DNA of 64,000 nucleotides from Perca fluviatilis (Eukaryota; Chordata; Actinopteri; Perciformes; Percidae), in NCBI RefSeq assembly GCF_010015445.1, contig NC_053118.1, positions 17,403,437 to 17,467,436 of the forward strand. Reading direction: 5' to 3'. Positions within the stretch are counted from its first letter, which is position 1. The number at the start of each line of letters is the position of its first letter. Of this stretch, positions 52,733 to 64,000 are shown piece by piece. The notes beneath the pieces were generated by a model that was not told the DNA's origin, made no database searches, and worked only from the letters and a program-made list of their open reading frames with translations. A program made the translations under genes and the position numbers.

Positions 52733-53475
52733 AGCCCGGACCAGCCTAATAGCCCCGGGTTAACGATGGATGTGTCGTGGGACTGGCAGGCCTCAGCATC
52801 CTCTCTGAATACCCGCTCGCTTCCCACAGCGAGCGATGCTGACCCGGACAGTTAGCCTAGGCTATGGCTGCACCGCACCGGGCCGACTAGTGGCTACAAG
52901 TAACCAAACCAGAGCACCATGATAGCATGGTGACCGCTATATTCAGACTTAATGAGCGTTTGGATATCAAGATACGTTTTCAAAAGCACATAAAAACATA
53001 CTACATAAACATTATTCATTTCATCAGTTGGTCCCATTGTATTTAATATTTTTTCTTCTTGTTTTTTCTTATTCATGCAAAAAAAAAAACGAAATAAGTT
53101 CATGTGTGGTGTCGCAGGCCTGCAAGCCATGTGTAGGCTACATAACTGATGAATGAAGGATAAAAAAAACAACAGCTTTGTTTTCTGTGTCTGTGTGTGT
53201 GTATGTGTGTGTGTGTATGTGTGTGTGACACAAACAAACCGAGAGATGACAGCGACCTTCTGCGGATGAAACAGGAAGTACCCAGCCATCACGTCATTCT
53301 ACAATATCAGCTGCACGCTGCACGCTCTGCGTTGCTAATAACAACGGACTCCAAACAAACTGGAAAAAAAAACCTCGGGTCACCCTATGAAGAGGCGCCG
53401 CCTGTTAATATTCGAGCTAGTTTGGGATATTTATTCTTCTAGTTCACTTGCAGTGCCTAACCTGACTCAGGTAAA
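52733..53475. promoter_or_regulatory. Shared divergent promoter region fez2 / ubxn11
   Basis: 743 bp separate the two start codons, which point away from each other. An X-box-like motif GTTGCTAATAACAAC lies at 53331-53345, 130 bp before the ubxn11 ATG. A CRE half-site ACGTCA lies at 53291-53296. A TG-rich microsatellite (about 53184-53227) divides the region. Motifs are read from sequence; function is inferred. Confidence 0.6.
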
Positions 53476-54407
53476 ATGAGCTCACCTTTGTCGATGCTGA
53501 AGAAAACGAGGCGCGCTCCACTGCAGGGCCCTCTGGATGACCAACGGTAGGTTATGGTTATATTCACTGGGAACCATCCAAGTGCTATAGCTCATACAGG
53601 AAACATTCTATACATTCAACATGTCTTTGACCCGCAGGGGCAGACAAAGCGTGCCTTTCAGGAGGAATCTGTTCAAAGGTAGGTTTCTAGTCCAATCTTA
53701 TACTAAACATATACTGCACTGACAAGTCACTGGAACAGCACTCATCACCAGTGGAGGAAGCTGATCCTTTACTTAAACTTAAAGCACTAATAGCACACTG
53801 TGAAAAAATAAGTAAATTAAAGTAATTCTAATAAAATAAAAATAAGGAAATATAAATAAGGAAACCAATGTAAGGTATCAAAAGTAAATTTGTGATACAG
53901 TATATCATCACATTATTGTTATTCATGCATCAATGTGTAAATAGCATTTTACTGTTGTTGTTGGCTGAGGTGGAGCCATTTTTTTTACAATTTTATATGA
54001 AGCTGCAACTTATGATTATTTTAATTATGGGTTATATATATAAAATGATAAGAAAAAAGCTCTTATTGGTGGATTGAATAAGGTCTTCATATGTTTTGTT
54101 TGTACTATACGTTACATTCCACTACTGGTTACACTACTCTGACAAACAGATTTTTGACTTTCACATTTTGGGATATTTTTCTGCCAGAATTTCAGGCTAC
54201 ATTGGCTGATGATGATAATGATGATGATGATGATGAATCCTCTGATCTAAATCCTCCCCTGACATCTCACACTCCAGCTAATGATGCCGCCACTTCAAAG
54301 TCAAAAGCCCCTTTGAAGAAAGGTATGAGGAAATACAAAGTTTTTGTAAATTCCAAGCCAAGTATATCTTCTTTTATTTATTGGTACACAAACTGAATCT
54401 TTTAGCT

Positions 54408-54472
<65 letters not shown>

Positions 54473-57242
54473 AGAGGGCAATGTATGTTTTCACGTACTT
54501 TAAGACCCTGATATTTAGGTGCTCCACCAAGCGACTTTGAGCTAATGTCTGCCATGATGCAGCGATTGAGCCTGCTGGAGAAAACAGTGAAGAGCCAAGC
54601 ACAGGAGATCAAGCGCAAGGTGAAAACACAGCAAAATACAAAACAAACATCTTTCAAACATGTCAAACTCACTTTAAATGTCTTCTTAAAGGATACAAGG
54701 ATTTCTGTCTTGGAGAAAAAACAGATACTTCTGAATACATCAGGTAACATCTACAGATATTTGTTTTGGATTTAGATTTCATTTCTAAATAAATGAGTTA
54801 GATTTTTGACTACATGTGGGCTGTGTGTGGATTTAGAGAGTACCCACGATCTGAGTGGCAGAGACGGCCTTAAAAGAAGGTGCCAACAACTGCAGAATCA
54901 AGTGCGTGAAATGGATGTAAGTTGACTTAATAAAACATTTGATTAACATGTGATTACACCATACTGAATTCTACTGATCCCTACCTTGCAGAGCTTTCTG
55001 AATGACTATGGTTTGATCTGGGTGGGAGACGGGGAGAGCAGTGACTCTGCTGAAAGGGAGCAGCCACGTAACTTAGAGAGAGGCCTCTGGCAGCCAGGTA
55101 GTTTCCATCTGCCGTCATTTTTACAGGCTTCTGAAACATTTACCTTTTCAAAGAGCAATAATATCGTCGTAACATCTACCTAAAATGATACTTAACATGT
55201 TGGGTATCTTTATTTTGCAAGATGGCTCTGTGATCAGGAGCTTCCACATGAACTTTGACCTGGTGCTGCAGAGGATCAAGGAGCTGAACATCCTGGCAGG
55301 GGAGGGAGAGTGTTTTGTGCAGTCGACAGCCACTAGGGGACAGTTGGCAAAAAAGGATCTTATTCAACTGAGTCTCTATAGCAACGGCATTGTCATGTTT
55401 GACGGTCCTTTCCGCTCTTATCAGGAGCACAGCACCCAGGTGAGCTTACTAACTAAAGTTGCACTGGAATGAATGTAATACTTGAACCATGGATTCTTTG
55501 GTGGCTCAAATCCTCTTTCTTTGGTCTTTGCAGCGGTGCATGCAAGATCTGATGGACGGGTATTTTCCATCTGAGCTTCAAGAAAGATTTCCAGATGGTG
55601 TGCCTTTTGAGGTGTGTGTCTATTTGTCTGTGAGCAAATGTATGTATGTGCAACTTTGCTAATTCGTAGACATTTTTTGTGCAGGTTCATGACAGACGAG
55701 ATGAGGACTTCATCGTACCGTGGAATAAGTTTCCTGGCGAAGGACAGGCTGTTCGTGGGAAGAAAGATGAATCATTAAATGCCGTCAGCTCTCCATTACC
55801 TGGTCTGTTCTGCAAAACGTCACACCGATACAACCAGAAGTCGGACTTGAGATGGAACTCTTCATTGTTATTCTTGTGTTTTCTTTTGGTCATAGGCAAG
55901 AAGTTGAGCATGGATCGGTTCCTGAGCAGGTTACCAAAGGTGGTGGTGAAGGCTGGTCGTGTGATTGATATCAGGGACTCAGTGAGGGCTGCCCTGCTGG
56001 TGAGCAGCAAGCAGAGAGGATCCACCTCATTCCAAGAACACCTACTTAGCATAAGCATTTGTACCCACAGGTCTCGTGTGTTTAGCAGATGATCACTATA
56101 GTTCACTATCTCGTCTGTGCTGTGCTGAATGTACACTTACCACTTACTTAAGTATGCTTCTTATTATCTAACAAGTACTTTCACTAGGATTCATCTGATG
56201 CCCGGAGAAGCAACTCAGTGATCCTCATAGACACGCCGGCACTGCAAGTGATAAAAAAGAGGTATTACATTTTTTTGTCATCAATTATGCAAGCACACGG
56301 ATTCTTTTTTACATACCATCAATTGTGATACACAATTTCTTGCCTAAACTGACGGAGGATACTTTAAAGATACAAAATAGGCCGGGATGAATTTTGCGTA
56401 AACTATCAAATGATGCACAGATCTAGAATATTTCCATTTGATCTAAAGGTAGGGCCATCATGCAAAAATATTGAATCTTGGGTTTACACTCAGTGCAAGA
56501 TACAAGACATTCAGTATATAGCCTACGGTGCTGTCAACCCGTGTTCAAATCACCATCCATCATGTAGAAATTACAAGGAAAACGGGGTTTATGGGGTTAA
56601 AGGAATTACTAAATCCAAGAACACACTACATGATGTAAAGGCTGATTAAATACGGATTTGGCCGCAGCGGCTGATTGTCAAGATTACTTTATGCACTGGT
56701 CGGAAAAAATAGGGCAGGTCACCATGGACAGCCAGCACTCGGTAGCTTGTGATAGGGATCTGGGATCTCCTAAAGGAGCAGTTATTATATTATGTTCTGA
56801 ATGTTAGGCCTTTCCCACTGCAGCTGGGTTACACTCTATGTAATGAATATTATATTGGTTTACTGTCACTAGACTGCAGACGATCAGCCCTGACAGGCCT
56901 TCGTCTACCTGTGATGTCATCACACTCAAGATGAAGTCAGAAGATGGGAATCATACTTACATTCTGAAAATGTTCTCCTCAGAAACATTCGGCCACCTGC
57001 GGCAACATCTGGACAAACACAGGTGAGACAACGTCCTCCTGCACTGACTAAGTATCTTTCGGTTAGCTTCGGTCTTTACAATATGTGACACTGCTTGCTT
57101 GCATTACAGAGGGGGTGGTCTCCCTGGTTACGACATCATCAGTGCTTACCCACGGTGCTGCTACGATGATGACCGCCAGACGTTCCAGTCATGTGGACTA
57201 ACGACTAATGCTACTCTGCTGCTGCGAAAGAAGCAACAATAA
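53476..57242 (+). CDS. ubxn11: UBX domain-containing protein 11 (Socius)
   Basis: Member of the SEP/UBX family of p97 (VCP) cofactors; mammalian UBXN11 also binds Rnd GTPases. Fourteen exons: 53476-53546, 53638-53678, 54188-54322, 54519-54619, 54692-54743, 54837-54916, 54992-55097, 55222-55439, 55534-55611, 55685-55802, 55896-55999, 56188-56261, 56873-57022, 57110-57242; 486 residues against 520 in human. The N-terminus has an Asp-rich run (exon 3). PPSDFELMSAMMQRLSLLE starts a coiled coil (exons 4-6). The SEP domain is in exons 8-10 (MFDGPFRSYQEHSTQRCMQD, then DGYFPSELQERFPDGVPFEV). FLSRLPKVVVKAGRVIDIR follows, and a UBX domain closes the protein in exons 13-14. The mammalian Gly-Pro-rich C-terminal repeats are absent. 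Exon 10-11 are separated by an in-frame 93-nt intron. Tail-to-tail with cep85 as in human. Confidence 0.93.
53747..54060. repeat. Degenerate dispersed teleost repeat in ubxn11 intron 2
   Basis: CCAGTGGAGGAAGCTGATCC, then tttacttaaacttaaagcac and cactgtgaaaa, are recognisable parts of a repeat that is abundant in teleosts. The remainder is AT-rich and decayed. Confidence 0.55.
54411..54469. repeat. (TA)n microsatellite, ubxn11 intron 3
   Basis: 59 bp of alternating TA, 50 bp before the exon 4 acceptor. Confidence 0.92.
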
Positions 57243-57243
57243 A
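57238..57243 (+). promoter_or_regulatory. ubxn11: AATAAA overlapping the ubxn11 stop codon
   Basis: The last codon and stop (CAA TAA A) form a canonical poly(A) signal. If used, the 3' UTR would be only about 20 nt. A second AATAAA at 57662-57667 is an alternative. Confidence 0.45.
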
Positions 57244-59427
57244 ATGAACTTTTTATAAAAAATGTTAGGCATCAGCCTTCTTCCCAGCACACATTTTGAC
57301 TCGTCATAGTAGGAAAAGCACAGCGGTAACTAATATCCGGCATGCACAATACCAGGACCCTGACCCCCCATTATATGCCTGGGATCATTTTTATGTTACG
57401 TAACATGAGGGCAGGGATTGCTGTGCCTCTAAAAAACGGAGTTGGTGGTCCACCGTGACTGAATGAATGTAACCGATAGCGGAAACACTACATTTTATAA
57501 CGAGGTGGTCATGGTCATGGTCGATACCCGATTGGCTTAATAAGATACATTTTACGGCCGATACCAATCCGGCCTATCGAGTCGCTGCATCCCAAGCTAT
57601 TGAAAGCTAGTACTCGTGGTTTTCTGCACAGAAGGGATGAATATACTGTCTATCAAAATTAAATAAACAAATTAAAACAAAATGTTGAAAATCTTTATTT
57701 CTAAAATATGCAAATACAAACAAAGACAAAAAGTATGAAAATATAAACATCTTTTTCCCTTTCGCAAAACATTTGAGATGTTAAGGCATGCGGAGCCTGA
57801 CTTTTCCAAAGATAAATCTTGTGCCATTTCATTTAAAAAAAAAAAAAAAAAAAAAAGGTCCCATGAAAGAAAAAATGGCTTGAAAAAAAACAAAAAACAA
57901 AGACATTGTTGCATATATTTATATTAAAATCCCTTTATCTTCCTATGTGTATCACCTATTTAATATAGTATTTTTTTAAATGGCTTATCCTGCACTCGGG
58001 GCAAACAAAACTCCATTCAGTACAATGTGATTGGGGATTTTGGGGTGATCCAGCCAACCCCTCCCATCTTCATCACGTCTGATTAAAACATGTTCCTCTT
58101 CTCCCTGAAGAAGGTGAATCTTTCCTATCACGTCCCATCAGCCCCAACATCTTATTGAATATGAAACGCATCAAACCACAGGAGAAAATTACAATCTGAA
58201 AGCCACTTCATGGGACCTTTACATGTTTACTCAAAACAAATTAGCACATTATTACAGCAAACCATTAGGAGGCTTTCCCAACGAGTTGTCAACGCAAACA
58301 ATAAGAAATAAATAATACTAAAAGATTAATACTGTTTTTTAGTCTTAAATGTATCAAACAGTTAACCACTCTGTCGAATGAGAGTCTTCCGTTATCAACC
58401 TGAAATGTACAGTAAAACTGACGTTATTTATCGACACGGAGCAGATTCTACAAAGATCTCCCAGACTGAAGAGTTTCAACTCGCTTCATTAATCTACCAG
58501 GAACAAAAACAGTGTAGGGGCCTCCACACGCTCTGTGATGTGGCCCAAAGGTTTCCGTTACATTCAGAGTCAGGGAATGTATTGACTATCCCACTGGTTG
58601 ATACGCTGAGAGAAAGGTCATATTGGAAGAGTCAGCTGCAAACAGCCCTTTGTGGTCGGTCTAAAAGTAATTTAGCATTGTGGTTGCAAACGTGACAGAA
58701 AGGCACATGTCGGTATTCATTCAGAACAAGGCCTGCAGCAGAGAGAAGCAGTCACAAACATTCACAGACCTGCACAACTGCTTCGACCAGAGTTTCTTTG
58801 GTAGTCAAACTGTTGTAGGCCTGTTGGTGTGTGTAGCTGATTTGGTATTGGAACCCTTCAGTATCAAGTCTTATACCTCACAGCAGAGTCTCATGTTACA
58901 GTTCACCATTTTAAATAATGGCATGTTAGTAACAGGTTAAAATTGTTTCAGTTGATTGTCAACCACCTCTTGTATAATTCCCCTCGAGAGGGAAATTAAA
59001 AACGAAATAAATTATATTTGTGGGACTTCTACACAAATAGTTATCTAAAGTTGAACAAAAACTATAAGACTGTTTGGTAATTGACAGTATTCATGTCATT
59101 AATAAAAAAATAAACACACACACACACACACACTTGTTGCTTAAGGATCAAGTATTAGAGGTAAGTTATTTTCCGTTAGCCCCTGGACTGAAATAGATGA
59201 ACTCAGCAGGGGGCTCTGAGCTACAGGCAGGCTCGAGAATCAACGTACAGTCAGTCGAGAGAAGTAGAAGCTAAACCATTTGGGCTTTCCTCTGTCCTCG
59301 TTTTAAGAAAAATTGCCAGTCCTCTTTCTGACATTCAGTAACTAGTCATGAAAGACAAGCCCATTTTAGATGCTGCAGAGGTGAAGTGGGGCTTTCACAA
59401 GGTTCCTCCATCACCTGGTTGGCAGGG
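57243..59427. other. 3' region between ubxn11 and cep85
   Basis: Holds the 3' UTRs of both convergent genes. A minus-strand AATAAA at 57694-57699 may end cep85. A degenerate repeat fragment with the ggccgatacc-type motif lies at about 57480-57600, and a family A-like inverted-repeat element at 57854-58220. sh3bgrl3, which lies between these genes in human, is not recognisable here. Confidence 0.5.
57854..58220. mobile_element. Inverted-repeat element sharing family A ends, different core
   Basis: Starts AAAGGTCCCATGAAAG after a 22-nt A run and ends CTTCATGGGACCTTT, so the outer 13-15 bp match the termini of the 33.9 and 48.2 kb elements. The central 330 bp share no recognisable sequence with them. 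It may use the same transposase or be a distant internal-deletion derivative. Confidence 0.55.
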
Positions 59428-60504
59428 TTACTGGGTGATGCAGTTTTCTCCCATGTCCTGCGCGTACCGGTCCAGTATTACGTTGCGTAGTTCCTCAACA
59501 TCCCGACGGAGCTGTTGCACTTCAACCAGCTTCTTCTGCAGCACCTCTGGACTCATCCAGTCCTCATCCGGCTCTGCCACTGGTGGGGGAGCTGGAAAAC
59601 CAAAAGGTGACATGACACCTTAATATCTCACAACACTATTACCTGAAGCCATTTATAAACACTGAAAGAGTCAAATTGAGGCAGTGCTTACATGTGAGGC
59701 CAAGCAGCAGGGAGAGGTTGGGGTCCTGGCCCTGAGCTCTCTGGGTCAGAATGCTGCACAGGGAGCGCAGGTCACGGAGGCAGGAGGCGATCTCTACATG
59801 GAGGCTCTGTGTGAGACGAGCCCCAGCTGGCTGGAGGGTAGAGGAGGCCTGGGTAGTGCCCCTCTGCTCTGGATCACTCATTCGCTCCTGCAGGGTCAGA
59901 TTCTGCTCCATCAGCTCCTGGTTCTGGGCCGACAGCTGAAACACAGCAGTCAGGATCAGAATGATCCAGTCAAAGTGTCAGGCACTTTGCGAACAGGTTT
60001 ACTAAGGATTCACCGGTTCCCTGCATACACACCACATTAAGACACATTTGTTTTTTTTGGATTAGTCTTCTGTCTCACCTCCTTCAAGGCTGTGTGGAGC
60101 TCTAACACGTTCTGCTCTTTGGCCAACACATCTTCTCTGAGAGCCTGAGAGCTGCTCTCTTCCTGAGATATCTGCTCCTCCAAAGCCTGCAGACACAAAC
60201 AATCAATAACTCACATGTTGTTAGGAGACTATAAACAAATCATTTAGAATCATTGTGAAGAGATAAAAACCTGGATCTGGGAGCCAAGCTGTTCCATCAT
60301 TCGGTGCTGCTTCTCAATGACCTGCAAAGAGAAGAGCTAAAGTTTAAAACAACATAATGCAAAAGTCAAGTCCTACTCCTTTCATTTTTAAGATCAAATT
60401 ACATCAGTCTTTCCCCACGCTGTTCTGTAGGACTGGGAGGTCTTGACCCAAGCTTCATGGAAATAGTCCCAGAGAGAGACAGAGAGAGAGACAGAGAGAG
60501 AGAC

Positions 60505-60557
<53 letters not shown>

Positions 60558-62575
60558 CACTGACGTGGCAAATTGTGAATAGGCCTTTGAGGACTTACGA
60601 GTTTGTGTGCATGTGTGTGTTTGCGACTAGAAGCATTTACTTTTCTGCACACAGCAGCACAGAAAGCATGGTAAACATTACAGAGAAGACATCAACAGAG
60701 TAGCTACACTCCAAAACAAGCTTTAACCACAACATACAGACACATACTTCCAGAGAAATGAACACTTCCACGGTTTAAACTGCACCCACACACACTTCCG
60801 CTGAGCTTACTTAGCTAGATCGACTTTTTGAAGCAGAAGTCATGTGCTTTGGGGTCAAGCATATACACAGTAAAACTACGACAAATAATAGACCTTTTTG
60901 TGTCTCTGCTGTTCCTCTCTCAAGGCATTGTTCTCTATTCGGAGCTTCTCCATATCCAGGGAAGGCAGCCTTGCTCCATCCTCAAGCCCCTGCTGTACCC
61001 GCTGCTGCATACTGATGAAGACAAACATAAGAAGGCACATTATGCAGAGTTATTATTGTTTGAATTAACATGCCCACTGAAAAGATGTGACATTGTTGTC
61101 GGAGTGTGTGTACTCACTCAGTAATGGTGGTCAGCAACTCTCTCTCCCTGCGTTTCTGATCTTCCAGCTGTGCGTCTTTTTCCCGTAGTTGTGAGCATGT
61201 CGTCTCTAGACGGACCTCCGCTTCTCGTACCTTCTCTTGTAGCTGAGCCGCCTGCTGTTCAGCCTCTACTAGCTGATACAAAAAAAAAAAATAAAAAAAA
61301 TAAAAACTTGTCCATGTAAAGCCGAACAGACCCAATAAAAATGGATTAAACGTAAGCGGAACTGTCCTGACCTGCTTGTTCTGGCTCTGGTAGTCCTCCA
61401 GGGTGGGCAGGTCAGCTAGATAGCGCTCCAGAGTCTCAATGCGCTGCTGGTTCTCTCTCTTTAGCTCCGTCTCCTTCTGACACTTCTTCTTCAGGTTGTT
61501 GATGTGCTTGTCTCGACTGCGGATCTGCACAAATAGGCAAATGTGGTGAGTGGGATAACATGCTCAAAAAGTAACAAGTAATAGGCGAGGTATTAAACGC
61601 ATTCATAACTCAAGGGGAGAATGTGTGGCAATCTGTTCCTGCAAACAGGAGTGAACTTGTGCTTCGCTTGCTTGCGGCACTGTACTGTATGTTAGGAAGA
61701 TGTGTGAGTCAAGCACAAACCCTCTCTTCCTGTTTCTTCATCTCCTCGGCGTGTCTCTCACAGGTGTCCTTCAGGCTGTCAGTTAGTCGGCGTGTCTCAG
61801 CCTCGACTGCCCCCAGTCTGCGCTCTGCCTCCGCTTTCTCCATGACAACACAGTCGGTGCGCTCAGTAAACTGCGCCCTCAGGAACGCATTCTCCCTCTG
61901 AGCCTCCTGTAAAGCCACCGTGCGTTACTACAGTTTCAATGAAGGTTCTTGATGGCAAATAGTTTGTAAGGAGGATGAGAGTGTGACACAGGGATCTAAG
62001 CGTTTTGGTTGTGAGAGGAGCTAGTGCTGGTCTTCACTAACCTGTAGCCTCAGCATACACATGTCCCCATAAGAAGCTCCTCGACCCAGGAGGGCTCCAT
62101 GGACTTGCAGCTCGCTTTCTCTCAGACGCTGCTCCAACTGGGTCATATGCTGCTTTTGTCTGCATCACGACCCGGTACAACCATCGTCAACACAAGAAAA
62201 ACAAAGTCAGCAACATTGTGGGAAAAGCACTGTATAGCCACCGGGGTTAGGGGACAAACATACATATTTAAATACTAAATTTATCTCCCACAATATTAAA
62301 TCCTTTAAAAACAGAATAAAATTGTACAATACCACAGTATCAAGTCAAGATGAAGTGGATCACAAAGAATCATTATTATCATCATCAAATAGTGATACAA
62401 ACATTCCCTTACCCTTCCCTTCACAGAATGTCAGAAACACTTGCCTCTCTATAATGAGCTCCTTCTCTTTTAGCAGACTCTCACTGGCTTTGACCAGAGT
62501 GTCCCATTTGCCAGAGTCTGAGTGAACGGGTGTCGAGTATAGAGATGGGTACTGACCCACTCCTGCACTCATCAA
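59428..62575 (-). CDS. cep85: Centrosomal protein of 85 kDa (partial, 5' end off the right edge)
   Basis: Coiled-coil centrosome protein; human CEP85 restrains Nek2 at centrosomes and acts in centriole duplication with STIL. Ten exons are in the window: 62445-62575, 62042-62159, 61721-61906, 61372-61524, 61118-61272, 60894-61011, 60271-60321, 60079-60186, 59692-59935, 59428-59591. They encode the last 475 residues with phases in register. Recognised blocks are [58 protein letters not shown] plus DPNLSLLLG, and the C-terminal [14 protein letters not shown], all nearly the same in human. Nearly the whole part is Glu/Gln/Lys/Leu-rich heptad sequence. The first in-window exon ends in a GC donor (AG|GCAAGT). 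About 40% of the protein lies beyond position 64000. Confidence 0.94.
60471..60555. repeat. (AG)n microsatellite, cep85 intron
   Basis: AG repeat with periodic AGAC interruptions in its first half and pure AG in its second half. Confidence 0.92.
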
Positions 62576-64000
62576 CTGTAACAAAAAGACAAACCACATG
62601 TGACAGTTAGGGCTGCATCATGTGGTGGCGCTGACATGCAGCGGAGAGATGCAAAGATTTATATTGATTGTGTACTGCTGACATTTTATCTCAGCACAGT
62701 ATAGATGTATAGAGAAATAGTGTATAGTGCACGTGATACATGTGTTGACACATAACTCTGAAAACAGTCACAAAACATAATGCAAACAGTTTAGGAATCA
62801 CCGCTAGCTTCGCTTAGCCGGACACCAGATCAAATTATTCTCATACCACAGCAGTCATCTGACAACAGAGTAACAGATATGTTGTCAATAACAACAACAA
62901 CATGGTCAATTTTAGGGCTGCAACGTACAATTATTTTCATAATCAATTTATCTGTTGATTATTTTCTCGATTAATCTCTAAAACGTCAGAAAATGGTGAA
63001 AAATGTGGATCAGTGTTTCCCAAAAGCACAAGATGACATCCTCAAATGTCTTGTTTTGTCCACATCTCAAAGATATTCGGTTTACTGTCACAGAGGAGAG
63101 AAGAAACTAGAAAATATTCACATTTAACAAGCTGCAATCAAAGAATTTTAACTTTTGTCTTAAAACAAATTACTCAAACCGACTAATCGCTTATCAAAGT
63201 AGTTGGCGATTAATTTAAAAGTTGACAACTAATCGATTAATCTTTACAGCTCTAGTTCAAACAGCTATAACAAAAGAGAAAAAAACACTTGAGTATCAAG
63301 CAGTGCAGATCTCTCTTTTAGAATAGTAATTCCACCTCTACAGTCTTTTTTCCCAACACTGAAAGAATGGCTAAATGCCGCTGTATTCGGGTGCCCTGTA
63401 GAATACATTCAGCACTAGGATTAATTAAATCTATGAATGCTCCCCTCAAATCTTTAACAGCCAATCATTTAGTTTATAAGACAATGTTTGAATAATCATC
63501 ATGACTAAAACTTGCAAGAAGTTCCACAATTACTTCATACAGTAAAACCCCACATGGGTCCAATCAGATTTTGCATTAAAATATTAAAGTTAAAGTGTTA
63601 AAGTGTCAGCACACAAGGAAGTCACTCCAGAGTGGTAGTCAGTCAGCATTTGCCACGGAGGGGGGACATTGTAAACACTTTTTTTTTTTCCCTCTTTTTG
63701 TTTTCTTTTTACAGACTGCAAAAGGAAAGCTGTAGTATTGATCAAGCATAGGATTTTCTAAATTAAAACATGTAATGAAATGTCACTTCTTTTTTTTTCT
63801 CTTCTTTTTTTTAAACCTGACAAAACACACCAGAAAACCCTGTGAAGTTCTTGTGATTTTGCTGATCGACTTGACAATTCCTGCCATAAAATAGGACAGG
63901 CCTTCCGTATGGCTTCAGGCTTTATTTAGTGGAACGTTATTTTTTTCAGCGTTGACAGAAACTAGATTCCTGGCCAGATTTCAATGTCCACAAACAACCG
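62576..64000. other. cep85 intron sequence to the window edge
   Basis: No coding exon is recognised. A dispersed repeat (62913-63255) and T-rich runs near 63680 and 63790 are present. Upstream cep85 exons are expected further right. Confidence 0.5.
62913..63255. mobile_element. Dispersed repeat, family C copy 2 (cep85 intron)
   Basis: Inverted partner of 51474-51820, starting TAGGGCTGCAACGTACAATT and ending TTTACAGCTCTA. No coding capacity. Confidence 0.75.

Noticed and set aside
58378..58695. 105-codon plus-strand frame, considered as sh3bgrl3
   Set aside because: There is no thioredoxin-fold motif and no likeness to SH3BGRL3. It lies in 3' flanking sequence.

Overview
The window is nuclear DNA of a ray-finned fish, probably a percomorph. 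The evidence is multi-exon genes with GT-AG introns, very long CA/GT and AT microsatellites, a tRNA-derived SINE of the type common in perciform genomes, and several short inverted-repeat elements seen across teleosts. There is no bacterial-style gene organisation. All protein identities below come from recognising conserved protein families by eye; no database search was run.

Layout. (1) 66-20121, minus strand: the first 14 coding exons of lars2, mitochondrial leucyl-tRNA synthetase; the 3' part lies off the left edge. Its likely promoter, with a YY1-type motif, is near 24.07 kb. (2) 24.1-31.9 kb: intergenic, with microsatellites and an inverted-repeat element and no recognised gene. (3) 32053-32754, plus: tmem158, intronless. 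(4) 35828-40708, plus: a cdcp1 gene in six exons with only one copy of the ectodomain unit that is doubled in mammals. (5) 42988-43995, minus: clec3b (tetranectin), three exons. (6) 46457-52732, minus: fez2, nine exons, ending in a 17-nt coding exon. (7) 53476-57242, plus: ubxn11, fourteen exons, head-to-head with fez2 across 743 bp. (8) 59428-62575, minus: the last ten coding exons of cep85; the 5' part lies off the right edge.

The order lars2-tmem158-cdcp1-clec3b matches human 3p21.31. fez2 (human 2p22) and the tail-to-tail ubxn11/cep85 pair (human 1p36.11) are joined to it here, so the window holds two synteny junctions relative to human. The genes do not form one pathway. They cover mitochondrial translation (lars2), a Ras-induced membrane protein (tmem158), a Src-substrate receptor (cdcp1), a secreted C-type lectin fold protein (clec3b), a kinesin adaptor (fez2), a p97-cofactor family member (ubxn11) and a centrosomal coiled-coil protein (cep85).

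I found no unknown multi-gene system. The observations most worth checking are the shortened cdcp1 ectodomain, the fez2/ubxn11 shared promoter with an X-box-like motif, a 12-codon uORF overlapping the tmem158 start codon, an in-frame 93-nt intron in ubxn11, a GC-AG intron in cep85, a (TG)n tract beside a fez2 splice acceptor, a 60-bp AT-centred palindrome, and three families of inverted short mobile elements.
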